Below are positions 16,345-25,284 of a stretch of DNA of 64,000 nt, piece after piece. Both the position numbers and the translations under genes were made by a program. This stretch comes from Actinomadura sp. J1-007 (GTDB lineage Bacteria > Actinomycetota > Actinomycetes > Streptosporangiales > Streptosporangiaceae), in NCBI RefSeq assembly GCF_009793335.1, contig NZ_WING01000001.1:3720001-3784000 (forward strand). Reading direction: 5' to 3'. Numbering within the stretch: the first letter of the stretch is position 1; every line of letters starts with the position of its first letter. The notes under the pieces were generated by a model. It was given only the letters and a program-made list of their open reading frames with translations, did no database searches and had not been told where the DNA came from.

Positions 16345-16579
16345 GAGCATGGTCAGCATGGCTTTCGCGGCCGGAGTCCGATGCTCCGGCCGCGCCACCG
16401 CCGCGTGAAGATCGCAGATCCGCATGCTGTTCGTCTTCGACCCGGACCGTGCCGCGATCTTCCTGGTGGCCGGGGACAAGGCCGGGCAGTGGTCCCGCTG
16501 GTACGACGAGGCGATCCCACTGGCCGAAGCCCGCTACGCCGAGTACCGGGCCGCCAAGGATAGGAAGGCTGGACGGTGA
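16345..16579 (+). pseudogene. RelE/HigB-type toxin remnant
   Basis: The last 51 codons (ATG 16424 to stop 16579) read MLFVFDPDRAAIFLVAGDK then WYDEAIPLAEARYAEY, the C-terminal half of a RelE/HigB (Gp49-like) mRNA-cleaving toxin. Upstream, an EHGQHG...MLRP stretch in another frame (from 16345) looks like the preceding part, but the frames do not join and an in-frame TGA at 16406 blocks the conserved RSQIR segment. The N-terminal half is missing. The antitoxin gene overlaps the stop by GTGA. The toxin is therefore probably dead. Confidence 0.6.
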
Positions 16580-16905
16580 GCACTGGACGCCGCTGGCAGG
16601 ATGTCAAGGCCGAAGCGCACCGCCGCAACCCCGAACTGGCCGATCCTGAACGCCGGGCCCGGGCACGCGCCGAACTGGACGCCTACGTCGCCGGCCACCA
16701 CCTCAAGGAACTCCGCAAGGCCATCGGCAAGACGCAGGCCGAGGTCGCTCAGATCCTCGGTGTCTCCCAGTCACGCGTCTCGCAGATCGAGAACGGCGAC
16801 ATCGAAGCCATGGAACTGGAGACGCTCCGCGCGTACGCCACCGCGCTCGGCGGGCACGTGGACATCACCGTCAGCGTCGGACCCCACTCCATCAAGGTCG
16901 CCTGA
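16576..16905 (+). CDS. XRE family antitoxin (HigA-like)
   Basis: A 109-residue protein with a helix-turn-helix at residues ~50-85 (LKELRKAIGKTQAEVAQILG, then SQSRVSQIENGDIEAM), of the HigA/XRE type that binds its own operator and neutralises a RelE-fold toxin. GTG start at 16576 overlaps the toxin stop. It is intact while the toxin is not, so it may persist as an orphan regulator or protect against a related toxin. Confidence 0.82.
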   Translation: MSTGRRWQDVKAEAHRRNPELADPERRARARAELDAYVAGHHLKELRKAIGKTQAEVAQILGVSQSRVSQIENGDIEAMELETLRAYATALGGHVDITVSVGPHSIKVA

Positions 16906-16969
16906 CGGCCCGAGCGGGATTCGGGAACGGGAGTCCGGGCCGAGGGGGCTCGGCCCGGACTGGGGTGGG

Positions 16970-19900
16970 TCAGCAGGTCTTTCGGTAGGGGATGCCGTTG
17001 GCCTTGCGGACGTACTGGTTCCACTCCTGGCGGGTCAGTTGGCCGCTCTTGGCGCAGAGGGCCCGTTTGAGGGGGGTGGGGGCGACGATGTGGGTGACGA
17101 GGGCCGCGTCGTCCTGGCCCACGCTGTAGACGCGGGAGCCGTCGGGGCTGAACGCCAGGGCCTGGATCACCGTGTCGGTGTCGGTGGTGTGGCCGGTGAG
17201 CGCGAGGCCGAGGTGGGCCTGGGTCCGCACGTCCCAGATGTCGATCTTGCCGCGGTAGTCGGCGGTGGCGGCGAGCCGTCCGTCCGGGGAGATCGCCGTG
17301 ATGGAGGTCTGGCCCTTCGGGAGGTGGATGGGGGAGCCCTTCTGCTTGAGCGTCTCGGCGTTCCAGAAGATGAGGGAGCGCTGGTCGATGACGCCCTCGA
17401 CGGTCGCGAGGTCGCCCTGGGCGCTGAGCGCCTGCACGGAGCGGCCCACCGCGGACGCGAGCGCTCCCGGCTGGACGAGCGTCTTGCCGGACGGGAACGC
17501 GACCACACCGAGTTCGGGGGCCGAGACGACGCGGCGCCCGTCCTTGCTCCAGACGATCCGCGTCTCCGAGGCGACGGAGATCTCGGACGGTTTCGCGGGA
17601 CGGGCCTCGCCGAGCTGGCGTCCGGTGGCGCTGTCCCAGAACTTCAGCACGGCCGGCTTGGACGACGTCATGACGGCCACCGCCTTGCCGTCGGGCGAGA
17701 ACGAGGGCAGCGGCCTGCCTCCCAGGGACGGGGCGCCGGCGTTGATCACTGTGCGCTTGGCGCGGGCCCGGACGTCCCAGATCTCGATCGACCCGTCACT
17801 GCCGGTGACGGCGAGCTTCCGGCCGTTCGGCGACAGCGCCATCTCGGACTCGACGGGGTGGCCGATGGCGAGAGCGGCCCGGCGGGTACGGGTCGCGGGG
17901 TCCCAGATCTGGACGGTGTCGGGGGCCGTCCGGACGGCCAGGGTCGTCCCGTCCAGGCTGGCCGCCGAGCGGACGCTCAGCTCGGAGAACCGGAGCCTGC
18001 GGGTGAAGCCGGACACGTCGATCGAACGGATCCGGTCCTGGTGGTCGACGCAGCGCAGGGCCGTCCCGTCGGCGTTGAAGCTGGTGCCCGAGCACATGGC
18101 GTCGGGGGTGTAGCGCAGGTACGGTCCCGCGTTGGTGCCGGGCTCGGTGCTCCACATCGTCATGTCGGTGGCGATGTACCGGCCGTCCCGGCTGAAGTCC
18201 AGGCCGCCGTCGTCCAGGCCCTTCGGCACCGAGAGCGTGGTCCGGATCTGCCGGGTGCGCGCGTCCAGGACGACGATCGAGTCGTTGGCGCGGGTCGCGA
18301 GGAGGCGCCCGTCCGGGCTGAACGTCGTGTCGCGGAGCTGCCTGGCGTCGGAGAACGGGTACTGGTTCGGGGAGTTGTACGGGCCCTTGAGCTCCTTGCC
18401 GGTGGTCAGGTCCCACCAGGCCAGCCGCATGTGCCGCTTGCCGCTCTCCAGCGCCATGACCATGGAACGCTCGTCCGGGGGCATCGCCGGGCCCCACACG
18501 CTCGCCTGCCCTTTGGCCTTGAACAGCTCCCTGCCGGTGGCGGTCTCCAGCACCGTGATCAGGCCGTCGTTGGCTTTGATCAGTTTCGTGCCGGTGGGGC
18601 TGAGCCAGAGGCTGCCCTCCGGGGCCTTGTACGGCAGCGGGCTGGCGGTCCCCTTCGCCATGTCCCAGAACGTCAGGGTCCCGTCCTGCTGCTTGGTGAG
18701 GAGACGCCTGCCGTCGGCGGTCAGGGCGAGGTCCGTGAGCGGCGCGCCCGGGACGGTGATCGTGCGCAGCACCTTGCGGGTGTCGGGGTCGGCGAGGATG
18801 GCCTTCCTCTCCTCGCGCTTCCAGAAGATGACCGGGCCTCCGGCCGACGGGTACCCCTGGTTCCAGGAGCCGTCCGTTCCGGGCGGCGCCCAGATGTCGC
18901 GCTCCCACTGCGACGAGAGGGTGAGCAGCGCGTTGTGGGTGTCGGGGTTGTCCTCGGCGAGGGACGCGGCGGCGACGGCGAGGCGGCGCGCGAGGGCCGG
19001 GTCGGTGCGCCGGATCTGGACGGCCTGCGCGGCGAGCTGGCGGCCCACGGCCGAGTCGCGCTGCTCGGAGACCGTCGCGTTGGCCCGGCTGAGGTTCCAG
19101 CTCTGGACCCCGGCCGCGATCCCGGCGCTCGTGGCGACCAGGAGCAGGGCGGCCAGCGCGGCGGTCACGATGGTCCTGGTCCGGGCCCGGTGGCGGGTCT
19201 GCTCGACCGACGCCTCCAGGAAGGCGCGTTCGGCGAGGTTGAGGGTGAGCTGGCGGCGGCCGGTGGACGCCCAGCCGAGCGCCTCGTCCAGGCCCGACCC
19301 CTGGAGCAGGTCGGCGGGCTTGCGCCCGTTGGCGTTCCAGCGGCGCGCGGCGTCGGCCAGGGCGTGGTGGCCGTTCAGGCCGTGCCGCTCCGCCTCCACC
19401 CAGTCGCGCAGTCGGGGCCACGCGCGCAGCAGGGCGGGGGTGCCGATCCCGACGGTCTGGCCATCGACGTAACGGAGCAGACCGGGCCCGGCGAACGCGG
19501 TCAGAACGCGCCCTACGGTCTCGTGGTCCGTCTCTCCGTCGGCGAAATCGCCCAGCGGGACGGTGCGCAGGACGTCGTCCGCGTCGGGAAGCGCGACGAC
19601 CATGCGCAGCAGGATCCGCGGAACGGCCTGCTGCGTGTGCGGGTCCAGCCCGCCGTAGACCTGCTCGGCGAGTTCGGCGAGGGACGGCGGGAGCGTCATC
19701 GCGGGCCGGGCGCTCCCGGCGGCGGCCTGCTTGCCCGCTTCGAGCGGGTTCGGCGTCCCGCCGCCGATCAGGCCGACGAGGATCTCCTCGGGGGACGGCC
19801 GTTCGGCGGGGTCCTGGCTGAGCGCGGCCTCGACGAAACCGCGGAGCGGCTCGCCGAGCACGGCGGTGTCCGGCTTGAGGGTGGTGATCTGGTGCATCAG

Positions 19901-20554
19901 CACCGGCAGGGTGTCGCCGTCGAACGGCGCGGAGCCGACCGCCGCGAACAGCACGATCGCGCCCCACGCCCACACGTCCACGGCGGGCGTGGCCCGTTCG
20001 CCCCGGAACAGCTCGGGCGCCATCCAGCGCGGGGTGCCCTTCATCTGCCCGGTGGCGCTGCGCGACATCTCGTCGGTCTTGGCGATGCCGAAGTCGATGA
20101 CGCGCGGCCCGTCCGGGCCGAGCAGCACGTTCGCCGGCTTCAGGTCGCGGTGCACCACGCCCGCGCGGTGGATCGACGACAGCGCGGTCGCGATGCCGAT
20201 GGCGAGCCGGTAGAGCTCGCCCGCGCCGTACGCGCCGTTGCGGGCGACCCAGCTTTGCAGGTCCGGGCCCGGCACGTACTCGCTGACGATGTACGGGGGG
20301 AAGTGGTCCAGATCGGCCTCGATGATCCGCGCGGTGCAGAACGACGCGACGCGCTGGAGCGTCGCGACCTCCTTGCGCATCGCCTCGCGGAACTTCTCGC
20401 CGACCGCGTCGGCGTGCAGGGCCTTGACCGCGACCCGTTCGCCGCGCGCGTCGTAGCCTTCGTAGACGACCCCCTGGCCTCCGGCGCCCAGTCGCGCCGC
20501 CAGCCAGTAACCGCCGAGCTGTCGAGGATCTCTCTCGACCAAGGGTCCAGCCAT
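16970..20554 (-). CDS. Membrane Ser/Thr protein kinase with WD40 beta-propellers
   Basis: A 1194-residue PknB-type kinase fused to a sensor. Residues ~14-270 are the kinase domain: LGAGGQGVVYEG glycine loop, VAVKAL lysine near 41, HRDLKPANVLL near 135, DFGIAK near 153 and GTPRWMAPE near 172, all catalytic residues present. Residues ~290-460 form a helical linker resembling the region between NTPase and WD40 parts in related proteins. One membrane helix follows (~466-486, IVTAALAALLLVATSAGIAA). Residues ~530-1175 hold repeated LSPDGR/FSPDGK...IWD units of WD40 propellers, outside the cell if the helix spans once. ATG 20554 is preceded by GAGGA. It is a monocistronic gene; target proteins are unknown. 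Confidence 0.9.
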   Translation of the reverse strand: MAGPLVERDPRQLGGYWLAARLGAGGQGVVYEGYDARGERVAVKALHADAVGEKFREAMRKEVATLQRVASFCTARIIEADLDHFPPYIVSEYVPGPDLQSWVARNGAYGAGELYRLAIGIATALSSIHRAGVVHRDLKPANVLLGPDGPRVIDFGIAKTDEMSRSATGQMKGTPRWMAPELFRGERATPAVDVWAWGAIVLFAAVGSAPFDGDTLPVLMHQITTLKPDTAVLGEPLRGFVEAALSQDPAERPSPEEILVGLIGGGTPNPLEAGKQAAAGSARPAMTLPPSLAELAEQVYGGLDPHTQQAVPRILLRMVVALPDADDVLRTVPLGDFADGETDHETVGRVLTAFAGPGLLRYVDGQTVGIGTPALLRAWPRLRDWVEAERHGLNGHHALADAARRWNANGRKPADLLQGSGLDEALGWASTGRRQLTLNLAERAFLEASVEQTRHRARTRTIVTAALAALLLVATSAGIAAGVQSWNLSRANATVSEQRDSAVGRQLAAQAVQIRRTDPALARRLAVAAASLAEDNPDTHNALLTLSSQWERDIWAPPGTDGSWNQGYPSAGGPVIFWKREERKAILADPDTRKVLRTITVPGAPLTDLALTADGRRLLTKQQDGTLTFWDMAKGTASPLPYKAPEGSLWLSPTGTKLIKANDGLITVLETATGRELFKAKGQASVWGPAMPPDERSMVMALESGKRHMRLAWWDLTTGKELKGPYNSPNQYPFSDARQLRDTTFSPDGRLLATRANDSIVVLDARTRQIRTTLSVPKGLDDGGLDFSRDGRYIATDMTMWSTEPGTNAGPYLRYTPDAMCSGTSFNADGTALRCVDHQDRIRSIDVSGFTRRLRFSELSVRSAASLDGTTLAVRTAPDTVQIWDPATRTRRAALAIGHPVESEMALSPNGRKLAVTGSDGSIEIWDVRARAKRTVINAGAPSLGGRPLPSFSPDGKAVAVMTSSKPAVLKFWDSATGRQLGEARPAKPSEISVASETRIVWSKDGRRVVSAPELGVVAFPSGKTLVQPGALASAVGRSVQALSAQGDLATVEGVIDQRSLIFWNAETLKQKGSPIHLPKGQTSITAISPDGRLAATADYRGKIDIWDVRTQAHLGLALTGHTTDTDTVIQALAFSPDGSRVYSVGQDDAALVTHIVAPTPLKRALCAKSGQLTRQEWNQYVRKANGIPYRKTC

Positions 20555-20682
20555 GTACTCGCATCCTCGGACAGATGGGCCGGGGCCCGGCCGGGACCGC
20601 TGAACGCGGCCCGGCCGGGGCGGCCGTGGACTCACATATCTAGACGCCGGTCCCCGCTGCAGGACCCGGCCGCCGCGCCCTC

Positions 20683-20724
20683 GGCGTCCTCCGCGTCTTC
20701 CGGCCGGAGGGCGCGGAGGACGCC
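20683..20724 (-). terminator. Hairpin terminator of the small membrane peptide gene
   Basis: GGCGTCCTCCGCG pairs perfectly with CGCGGAGGACGCC across a 16-base loop, just after the stop of the 41-residue gene and before the kinase gene. Confidence 0.55.
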
Positions 20725-20733
20725 GGCGCGGCG

Positions 20734-20859
20734 TCAGGAACGGCCCTGCCTGCGCCGCTCCTCCCTCCGCTTGCGCCGGGACTGGCCGAGCACCCCGGCG
20801 ACACCGATCAGTCCGCCGCCGATGGCTCCGGCGACGAGCACGCGCAGCAGTTCCTCCAT
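20734..20859 (-). CDS. 41-residue single-pass membrane peptide
   Basis: A very short gene: MEELLRVLVAGAIGGGLIGV continues through AGVLGQ and ends in the strongly basic SRRKRREERRRQGRS. A Gly-rich membrane helix at residues ~5-27 with a positive tail predicts a tail-in topology. AGAGG lies upstream of the ATG at 20859, codon usage fits, and a hairpin follows the stop. A perfect TetR-type palindrome lies 45 bp before the start, and a TetR gene diverges 237 bp away. I recognise no family; regulation suggests a stress- or drug-related role. Confidence 0.6.
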   Translation of the reverse strand: MEELLRVLVAGAIGGGLIGVAGVLGQSRRKRREERRRQGRS

Positions 20860-20903
20860 GAGCCCTCTTCTCCGCTCGGGACGGCCACCCGTCCCCATCA
20901 AAT

Positions 20904-20917
20904 AGACAATCTTGTCT
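20904..20917. promoter_or_regulatory. Perfect palindrome, candidate TetR operator
   Basis: AGACAA-TC-TTGTCT, perfect over both arms, in the divergent region between the 41-residue gene (start 20859) and the TetR gene (start 21096). Size and form fit a TetR-family site. Confidence 0.5.
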
Positions 20918-21095
20918 CCTTGGCCCGTACGACGGCAGGGGCGGGGGCGAAGTTCGGTGAACGTTCAGGAAACGTGCGACGGCCCGCGTGCCGGGCGCCG
21001 GAACCGGCGAGCACCGGAACGGCGCGTACCGCAACCGGCCAACGGGAGGCGTCCGCGGCCGGGAAGGGAGCGCCCGGGTCCCTTAGGGTGGTCGG

Positions 21096-21812
21096 ATGCC
21101 GGAGTCAGCGTCCCACCGGTTGCCCCGGGGCCGCCACGCGCTGCCGCGCGAGGAGGTGCAGCGCATCCAGCGGTCGCGGCTGTGCGCCGCGATGGCCGAG
21201 GTGATGACGGAGAAGGGCTACGTGGCCACCTCCGTGGGGGACGTCCTCAAGCGCGCCGGGGTGTCGCGGCAGAGCTTCTACGAGATCTTCGCGTCCAAGC
21301 TCGACTGCTTCAACGCCGCCTTCGAGTGCGCGGGTGAGCTGCTGCTCGCAAGGGTGTCCGGGACGATCGCCGAAGGCGCGGGCGCGGAGCCCGCCGGGGA
21401 CCCGCGGCGGGCGGCGGACGCCCGGCTGGAGCGGTGCGAGCGGGCGATCACCGCCTACCTGGAGGCGCTGGCGGGCGAGCTGCCGTACGCGCGGCTGTTC
21501 CTGGTCGAGGTGTACGCGGCGGGGCCCGAGGCGATCCGGCGGCGCGGCCGGTTGCAGGAGGTCATCAGCGACGCGCTCGCCGAACTGATGGGACTCGGTG
21601 AGGAGGCCGACCGGTTCGCCTGCCGGATGCTCGTGGCGGCGACCAGCGCGATGGTGACCCCGCCGGTGGCCGCCGGGGACCCGGACGCGCTGCGGGCCCT
21701 CGGGCCGCCCCTGATCGACCATGTCCGCGTCCTGTGGAACGCCGGGATCTTCGACCGACCGGCCGCCTCCGCCTCCGCCGCCGAGCCGTCCGCCGGACGC
21801 GACCGCTCCTAG
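21096..21812 (+). CDS. TetR family transcriptional regulator
   Basis: A 238-residue repressor. The N-terminal helix-turn-helix spans residues ~30-75 (MAEVMTEKGYVATSVGDVLK, then RAGVSRQSFYEIFASKLDCF); the rest is a helical ligand-binding domain ending in a disordered Ala/Ser-rich tail. The start at 21096 is preceded by AGGG. Its stop overlaps the convergent spermidine-synthase-like gene by 4 bp. A palindrome at 20904-20917 is its likely site, controlling the 41-residue membrane peptide gene and perhaps itself. Confidence 0.9.
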   Translation: MPESASHRLPRGRHALPREEVQRIQRSRLCAAMAEVMTEKGYVATSVGDVLKRAGVSRQSFYEIFASKLDCFNAAFECAGELLLARVSGTIAEGAGAEPAGDPRRAADARLERCERAITAYLEALAGELPYARLFLVEVYAAGPEAIRRRGRLQEVISDALAELMGLGEEADRFACRMLVAATSAMVTPPVAAGDPDALRALGPPLIDHVRVLWNAGIFDRPAASASAAEPSAGRDRS

Positions 21813-22546
21813 CGCCCCGGCGGTGCGGTGCTCGCCACGTAGACGGTGTTGGTCTCGGTACGTTCCTGGAACGGGTTGGGGAATTCCACGACGTGCGCGC
21901 TCGACTCCGCGAACACCTCGTCCAGAACGGCTTGGAAGCCGTCATCGGGCGGGGAGGTGGACCACAGCGCGAAGACCCCGCCCGGATGCAGCTGGGCGGC
22001 GAGACGGCGCAGCGGGTCCGGCCCGTAGAAGGACGCGTGCCCGGTGGCCAGCACGTGGCGGGGCGAATGGTCGATGTCGACCAGCACGGCGTGCAGAAGG
22101 CCCTTCGGGCCGAGCCCGGAGGCGGCGGCGAGAGCGGACGGCTCCGCGGCCATCTCGAAGAAGTCCCCCTGGACGAGCGAGCACCGCGGATCGGCCACCA
22201 GCCCGGCCCCCAGCGGGACCATCCCGGCCCGATGCCACTCGATCACCTCGCCCAGCGCCTCCACCACCGTCAGCGAACGCACCCGGCGGTCTCGCAGGGC
22301 CGCGTGCGCGGTGTACCCCAGCCCGAGCCCGCCGACCGCGACGTCCAGTCGGTCGCCCGCGGCCGCGTCCAGGCCGAGCCTCGCGAGCGCGACCTCTCCG
22401 GCCGTCCACAGGCTGGACATCAGGAAGTCGTCGTCGAGCTTGACCTCGTACACCTCGCCGCCGGACGCGGGGTCGAGGCGGCGCCGCAGGCTGATCTCGC
22501 CGAGAGGGGTCGGCCGCCAGTCGAGCTCTTCGAAACGCCTGGCCAT
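21809..22546 (-). CDS. Spermidine synthase-like methyltransferase-fold protein
   Basis: A 245-residue protein with the polyamine synthase fold: LGLGYTAHAAL near residue 73, SLTVVEALGEVIEWH near 92 (acidic residue for the SAM-type cofactor ribose), and the active-site region VLVDIDHSPRHVL near 155. Its N-terminal strand domain is short. True spermidine synthases have a D-(S/T)-(S/T)-D-P loop at the gatekeeper site; here it reads DIDHSP, so the classical aminopropyl transfer is doubtful. ATG 22546; AGGAG lies just upstream. Family membership is clear but activity is unknown. Confidence 0.8.
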   Translation of the reverse strand: MARRFEELDWRPTPLGEISLRRRLDPASGGEVYEVKLDDDFLMSSLWTAGEVALARLGLDAAAGDRLDVAVGGLGLGYTAHAALRDRRVRSLTVVEALGEVIEWHRAGMVPLGAGLVADPRCSLVQGDFFEMAAEPSALAAASGLGPKGLLHAVLVDIDHSPRHVLATGHASFYGPDPLRRLAAQLHPGGVFALWSTSPPDDGFQAVLDEVFAESSAHVVEFPNPFQERTETNTVYVASTAPPGR

Positions 22547-22757
22547 CCGGCTCCTCCTGGAGTCGATCGGGACACCCGTGGGCTCGCCAGCGTACGGCTT
22601 GCGCGGACCCGCTCCGCCGCGACCGGCCGAGGCGCCCGCTGACCGGCGGCGCGCAGGGGCCGGCGGCGGCCAGCGAGGGGTGGCGGGCGACGTACCCTAA
22701 CGTGAGGGCAGGTTCAGGGGGCCCACGAGGGGTCGGCCGGGGGTCCGGGGCGGAGCG

Positions 22758-24359
22758 GTGGCGGTGAGTTCTTCTTCCGAGGTGGCGGCGCAGGCGGCGC
22801 GGCGGCGGACGTTCGCGGTGATCAGCCACCCGGACGCGGGCAAGTCCACGCTGACCGAGGCCCTCGCGCTGCACGCGGCGGCGATCGAGCAGGCCGGGGC
22901 GGTGCACGGCAAGGCCGGGCGCAAGGGCGTGGCCTCCGACTGGATGGAGATGGAACGCAGCCGGGGCATCTCGATCACCTCTTCGGTGCTGCGGTTCGAG
23001 TTCGGCGGGACGCTGCTGAACCTCCTCGACACCCCCGGGCACGCCGACTTCTCCGAGGACACCTACCGGGTGCTGGCGGCCGTGGACGCGGCGGTGATGC
23101 TGCTGGACTCGGCCAAGGGCCTGGAGGCGCAGACGCTCAAGCTGTTCGACGTGTGCCGCCACCGCGGCATCCCGGTCATCACGTTCGTCAACAAGTGGGA
23201 CCGGCCCGGCCGCGAGCCGCTGGAACTGCTGGACGAGGTGGAGCAGCGCATCGGCCTGCGCCCGGCCCCGCTGAACTGGCCGGTCGGGATCGCCGGCGAC
23301 TTCCGCGGCCTGATCGACCGCGCGAGCGGCGCCTACACCCGGTTCCGCCGCACCCCCGGCGGCGCCACCCGCGCGATCGCCGAACGCGTCCCGGCCGAGC
23401 AGGCCGCGGCCGAGGAGGGGGCGGCCTGGGACGCCGCCGCCGAGGAGCTGGCGCTGCTGGACGAGATCGGCGCCGACCTGGACCCGGAGGCGTTCGCCGC
23501 CGGGCTCTGCACGCCGGTGCTGTTCGGGGCCGGGCTGCCCAACTTCGGGGTCGGCGCGCTGCTGGAGGCGCTGTGCGCGCTGGCTCCGCCGCCGGCCGAC
23601 CGGGTGGACGCCGACGGGGTGCCGCGGCCGGTCACCGCGCCGTTCTCCGGGCAGGTGTTCAAGGTCCAGGCGGGCATGGACCGCGCGCACCGCGACCGGC
23701 TGGCGTTCGTCCGGGTGTGCTCGGGGCGCTTCGAGCGCGGCATGCCGCTCACCCACGGCCCCACCGGACGGCCCCTGGCGACGAAGTACGCGCAGACCAT
23801 GTTCGGACGGGACCGCTCCACGCTCGACGCCGCCTACCCCGGCGACGTGATCGGCTTGCCGAACGCGTCGGGGTTGACCGTCGGCGACACCCTGTACGCC
23901 CGCGCGCCGGTGGCGTTCCCGCCGATCCCGGCGTTCGCGCCCGAGCACTTCATGGTGGCGCGCACCCGCGACAACGGCAGGGCCAAGCAGTTCCGCCGCG
24001 GCATCGACCAGCTCGACAGCGAGGGCGCGGTGCAGGTGCTGCGCAGCGACCTGCGCGGCGACCAGGCCCCGGTGCTGGCCGCGGTCGGACCGCTCCAGTT
24101 CGAGGTCGTCGCCACCCGGATGGAGAACGAGTTCGGCGCGCCCGTCGAGCTGACCCGCCTCGACTACACGACCGCGCGCCTCACCGACAAGGAGTCGGCT
24201 GCCACGCTGGAGGCGCGCCGCGGCGTCGAGGTCCTCACCCGGACGCTGGACGGCACGCTGGTCGCGGTGTTCTCCGACAAGTGGCGGATGCGCGGCCTCC
24301 AGCGCGACCACCCCGACCTCACCCTCATCCCCATGCTCGCCGCCGGCGACCCCGACTGA
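22758..24359 (+). CDS. prfC: Peptide chain release factor 3
   Basis: Translational GTPase of 533 residues that recycles release factors RF1/RF2 from the ribosome. The G domain shows SHPDAGKSTLTEAL (G1, residues ~22-35), ERSRGISITSS (G2), LLDTPGHADFSEDTYR (G3) and TFVNKWDRPGREP (G4). Beta-barrel and C-terminal domains follow with EHFMVARTRDNGRAKQF and FSDKWRMRGLQRDHPDL, typical of RF3. Length is as in the family. GTG start at 22758 (GTG 22764 also in frame). It is a single-gene unit divergent from the spermidine-synthase-like gene. Confidence 0.95.
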   Translation: MAVSSSSEVAAQAARRRTFAVISHPDAGKSTLTEALALHAAAIEQAGAVHGKAGRKGVASDWMEMERSRGISITSSVLRFEFGGTLLNLLDTPGHADFSEDTYRVLAAVDAAVMLLDSAKGLEAQTLKLFDVCRHRGIPVITFVNKWDRPGREPLELLDEVEQRIGLRPAPLNWPVGIAGDFRGLIDRASGAYTRFRRTPGGATRAIAERVPAEQAAAEEGAAWDAAAEELALLDEIGADLDPEAFAAGLCTPVLFGAGLPNFGVGALLEALCALAPPPADRVDADGVPRPVTAPFSGQVFKVQAGMDRAHRDRLAFVRVCSGRFERGMPLTHGPTGRPLATKYAQTMFGRDRSTLDAAYPGDVIGLPNASGLTVGDTLYARAPVAFPPIPAFAPEHFMVARTRDNGRAKQFRRGIDQLDSEGAVQVLRSDLRGDQAPVLAAVGPLQFEVVATRMENEFGAPVELTRLDYTTARLTDKESAATLEARRGVEVLTRTLDGTLVAVFSDKWRMRGLQRDHPDLTLIPMLAAGDPD

Positions 24360-24557
24360 CCGGCGAACGACCGCGAGGCGCCGCCGCCCGTGTGGCCCGC
24401 CGTTCAGCTCGACCGCCGCAGGCCGTCAACGTGCCGGTGGGCCTCCCGCCCGGCGTCGCGCCACAGGGCGAGCGTTGCCGCGCGGCCCTCTCCGCCCGGA
24501 AGCGCGACCCGTTCACGCCGCGTCCGTCCGGCGACCGCGACCCGTTCGTCGGCCGGG

Positions 24558-25145
24558 CTAGCCGGGGCGGTATCGGGCCTTGATGTGGAAGCGTTCGCCC
24601 TGGGGTCCGAGGATGCTCAGCAGTTCGACCGGCCGGGCGTCGGCGTTGCCGAACCAGTGCGGGAGGTGGGTGTCGAACTCGGCGACCTCGCCGCTGGAGA
24701 GGACGAGTTCGCGGTCGCCGAGGACGAGCCGCAGCCGCCCGTTCAGGACGTACAGCCAGTGGTAGCCCTCGTGCGAACGGGGATCGGGCACGCGGCCGAG
24801 GTCGGGGTCGGCGGGGAGGATCTGCTTCCACACCTGGAGGCCGCCGGGCTTGCGGGTCAGCGGGATGACGGTCATGCCGCCGCGGGTGACCGCCCGCGGA
24901 TACACCCGGGGATCGGCGTCGGACGGCGCGTTGACGAGCTCGTCGAGCGGCATCCGGTAGGCCCTGGCGAGGGGCAGCAGCAGTTCCAGGCCCGGTTTGC
25001 GCTGCCCGGTCTCCAGCCTCGACAGGGTGCTGATCGGGATGCCGGTGCTCTGCGACAGGGCGGTCAGGGTGGTCCCGCTGCGGCGCCGCAGCTCGCGGAG
25101 CCGTGGCCCGACCGCGGCAAGAACGTCGTCGTACTCCTCGCTCAT
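24558..25145 (-). CDS. XRE-cupin transcriptional regulator
   Basis: A 195-residue regulator: an XRE helix-turn-helix at residues ~12-66 (LRELRRRSGTTLTALSQSTG, then IPISTLSRLETG) and a C-terminal cupin of the HipB/PuuR type (residues ~115-190) with YHWLYVLNGRLRLVLGD and HLPHWFGN. Such proteins sense small metabolites. The ATG at 25145 starts the family-like sequence. It diverges from the SAM methyltransferase gene at 25285 and may control it. Confidence 0.88.
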   Translation of the reverse strand: MSEEYDDVLAAVGPRLRELRRRSGTTLTALSQSTGIPISTLSRLETGQRKPGLELLLPLARAYRMPLDELVNAPSDADPRVYPRAVTRGGMTVIPLTRKPGGLQVWKQILPADPDLGRVPDPRSHEGYHWLYVLNGRLRLVLGDRELVLSSGEVAEFDTHLPHWFGNADARPVELLSILGPQGERFHIKARYRPG

Positions 25146-25284
25146 GGGCCCACACTGCCCCACGTTTTTCGTTTTCCGCAAAGAAGTTTGTCAAACCCGC
25201 ACGGCCGGAGGCACGGTGACGCCGCAGGCGGCCCGCGATCAGCGCCCGGCGCCCGGCACCAGCCGTCCGACACCAGGAGGCACG

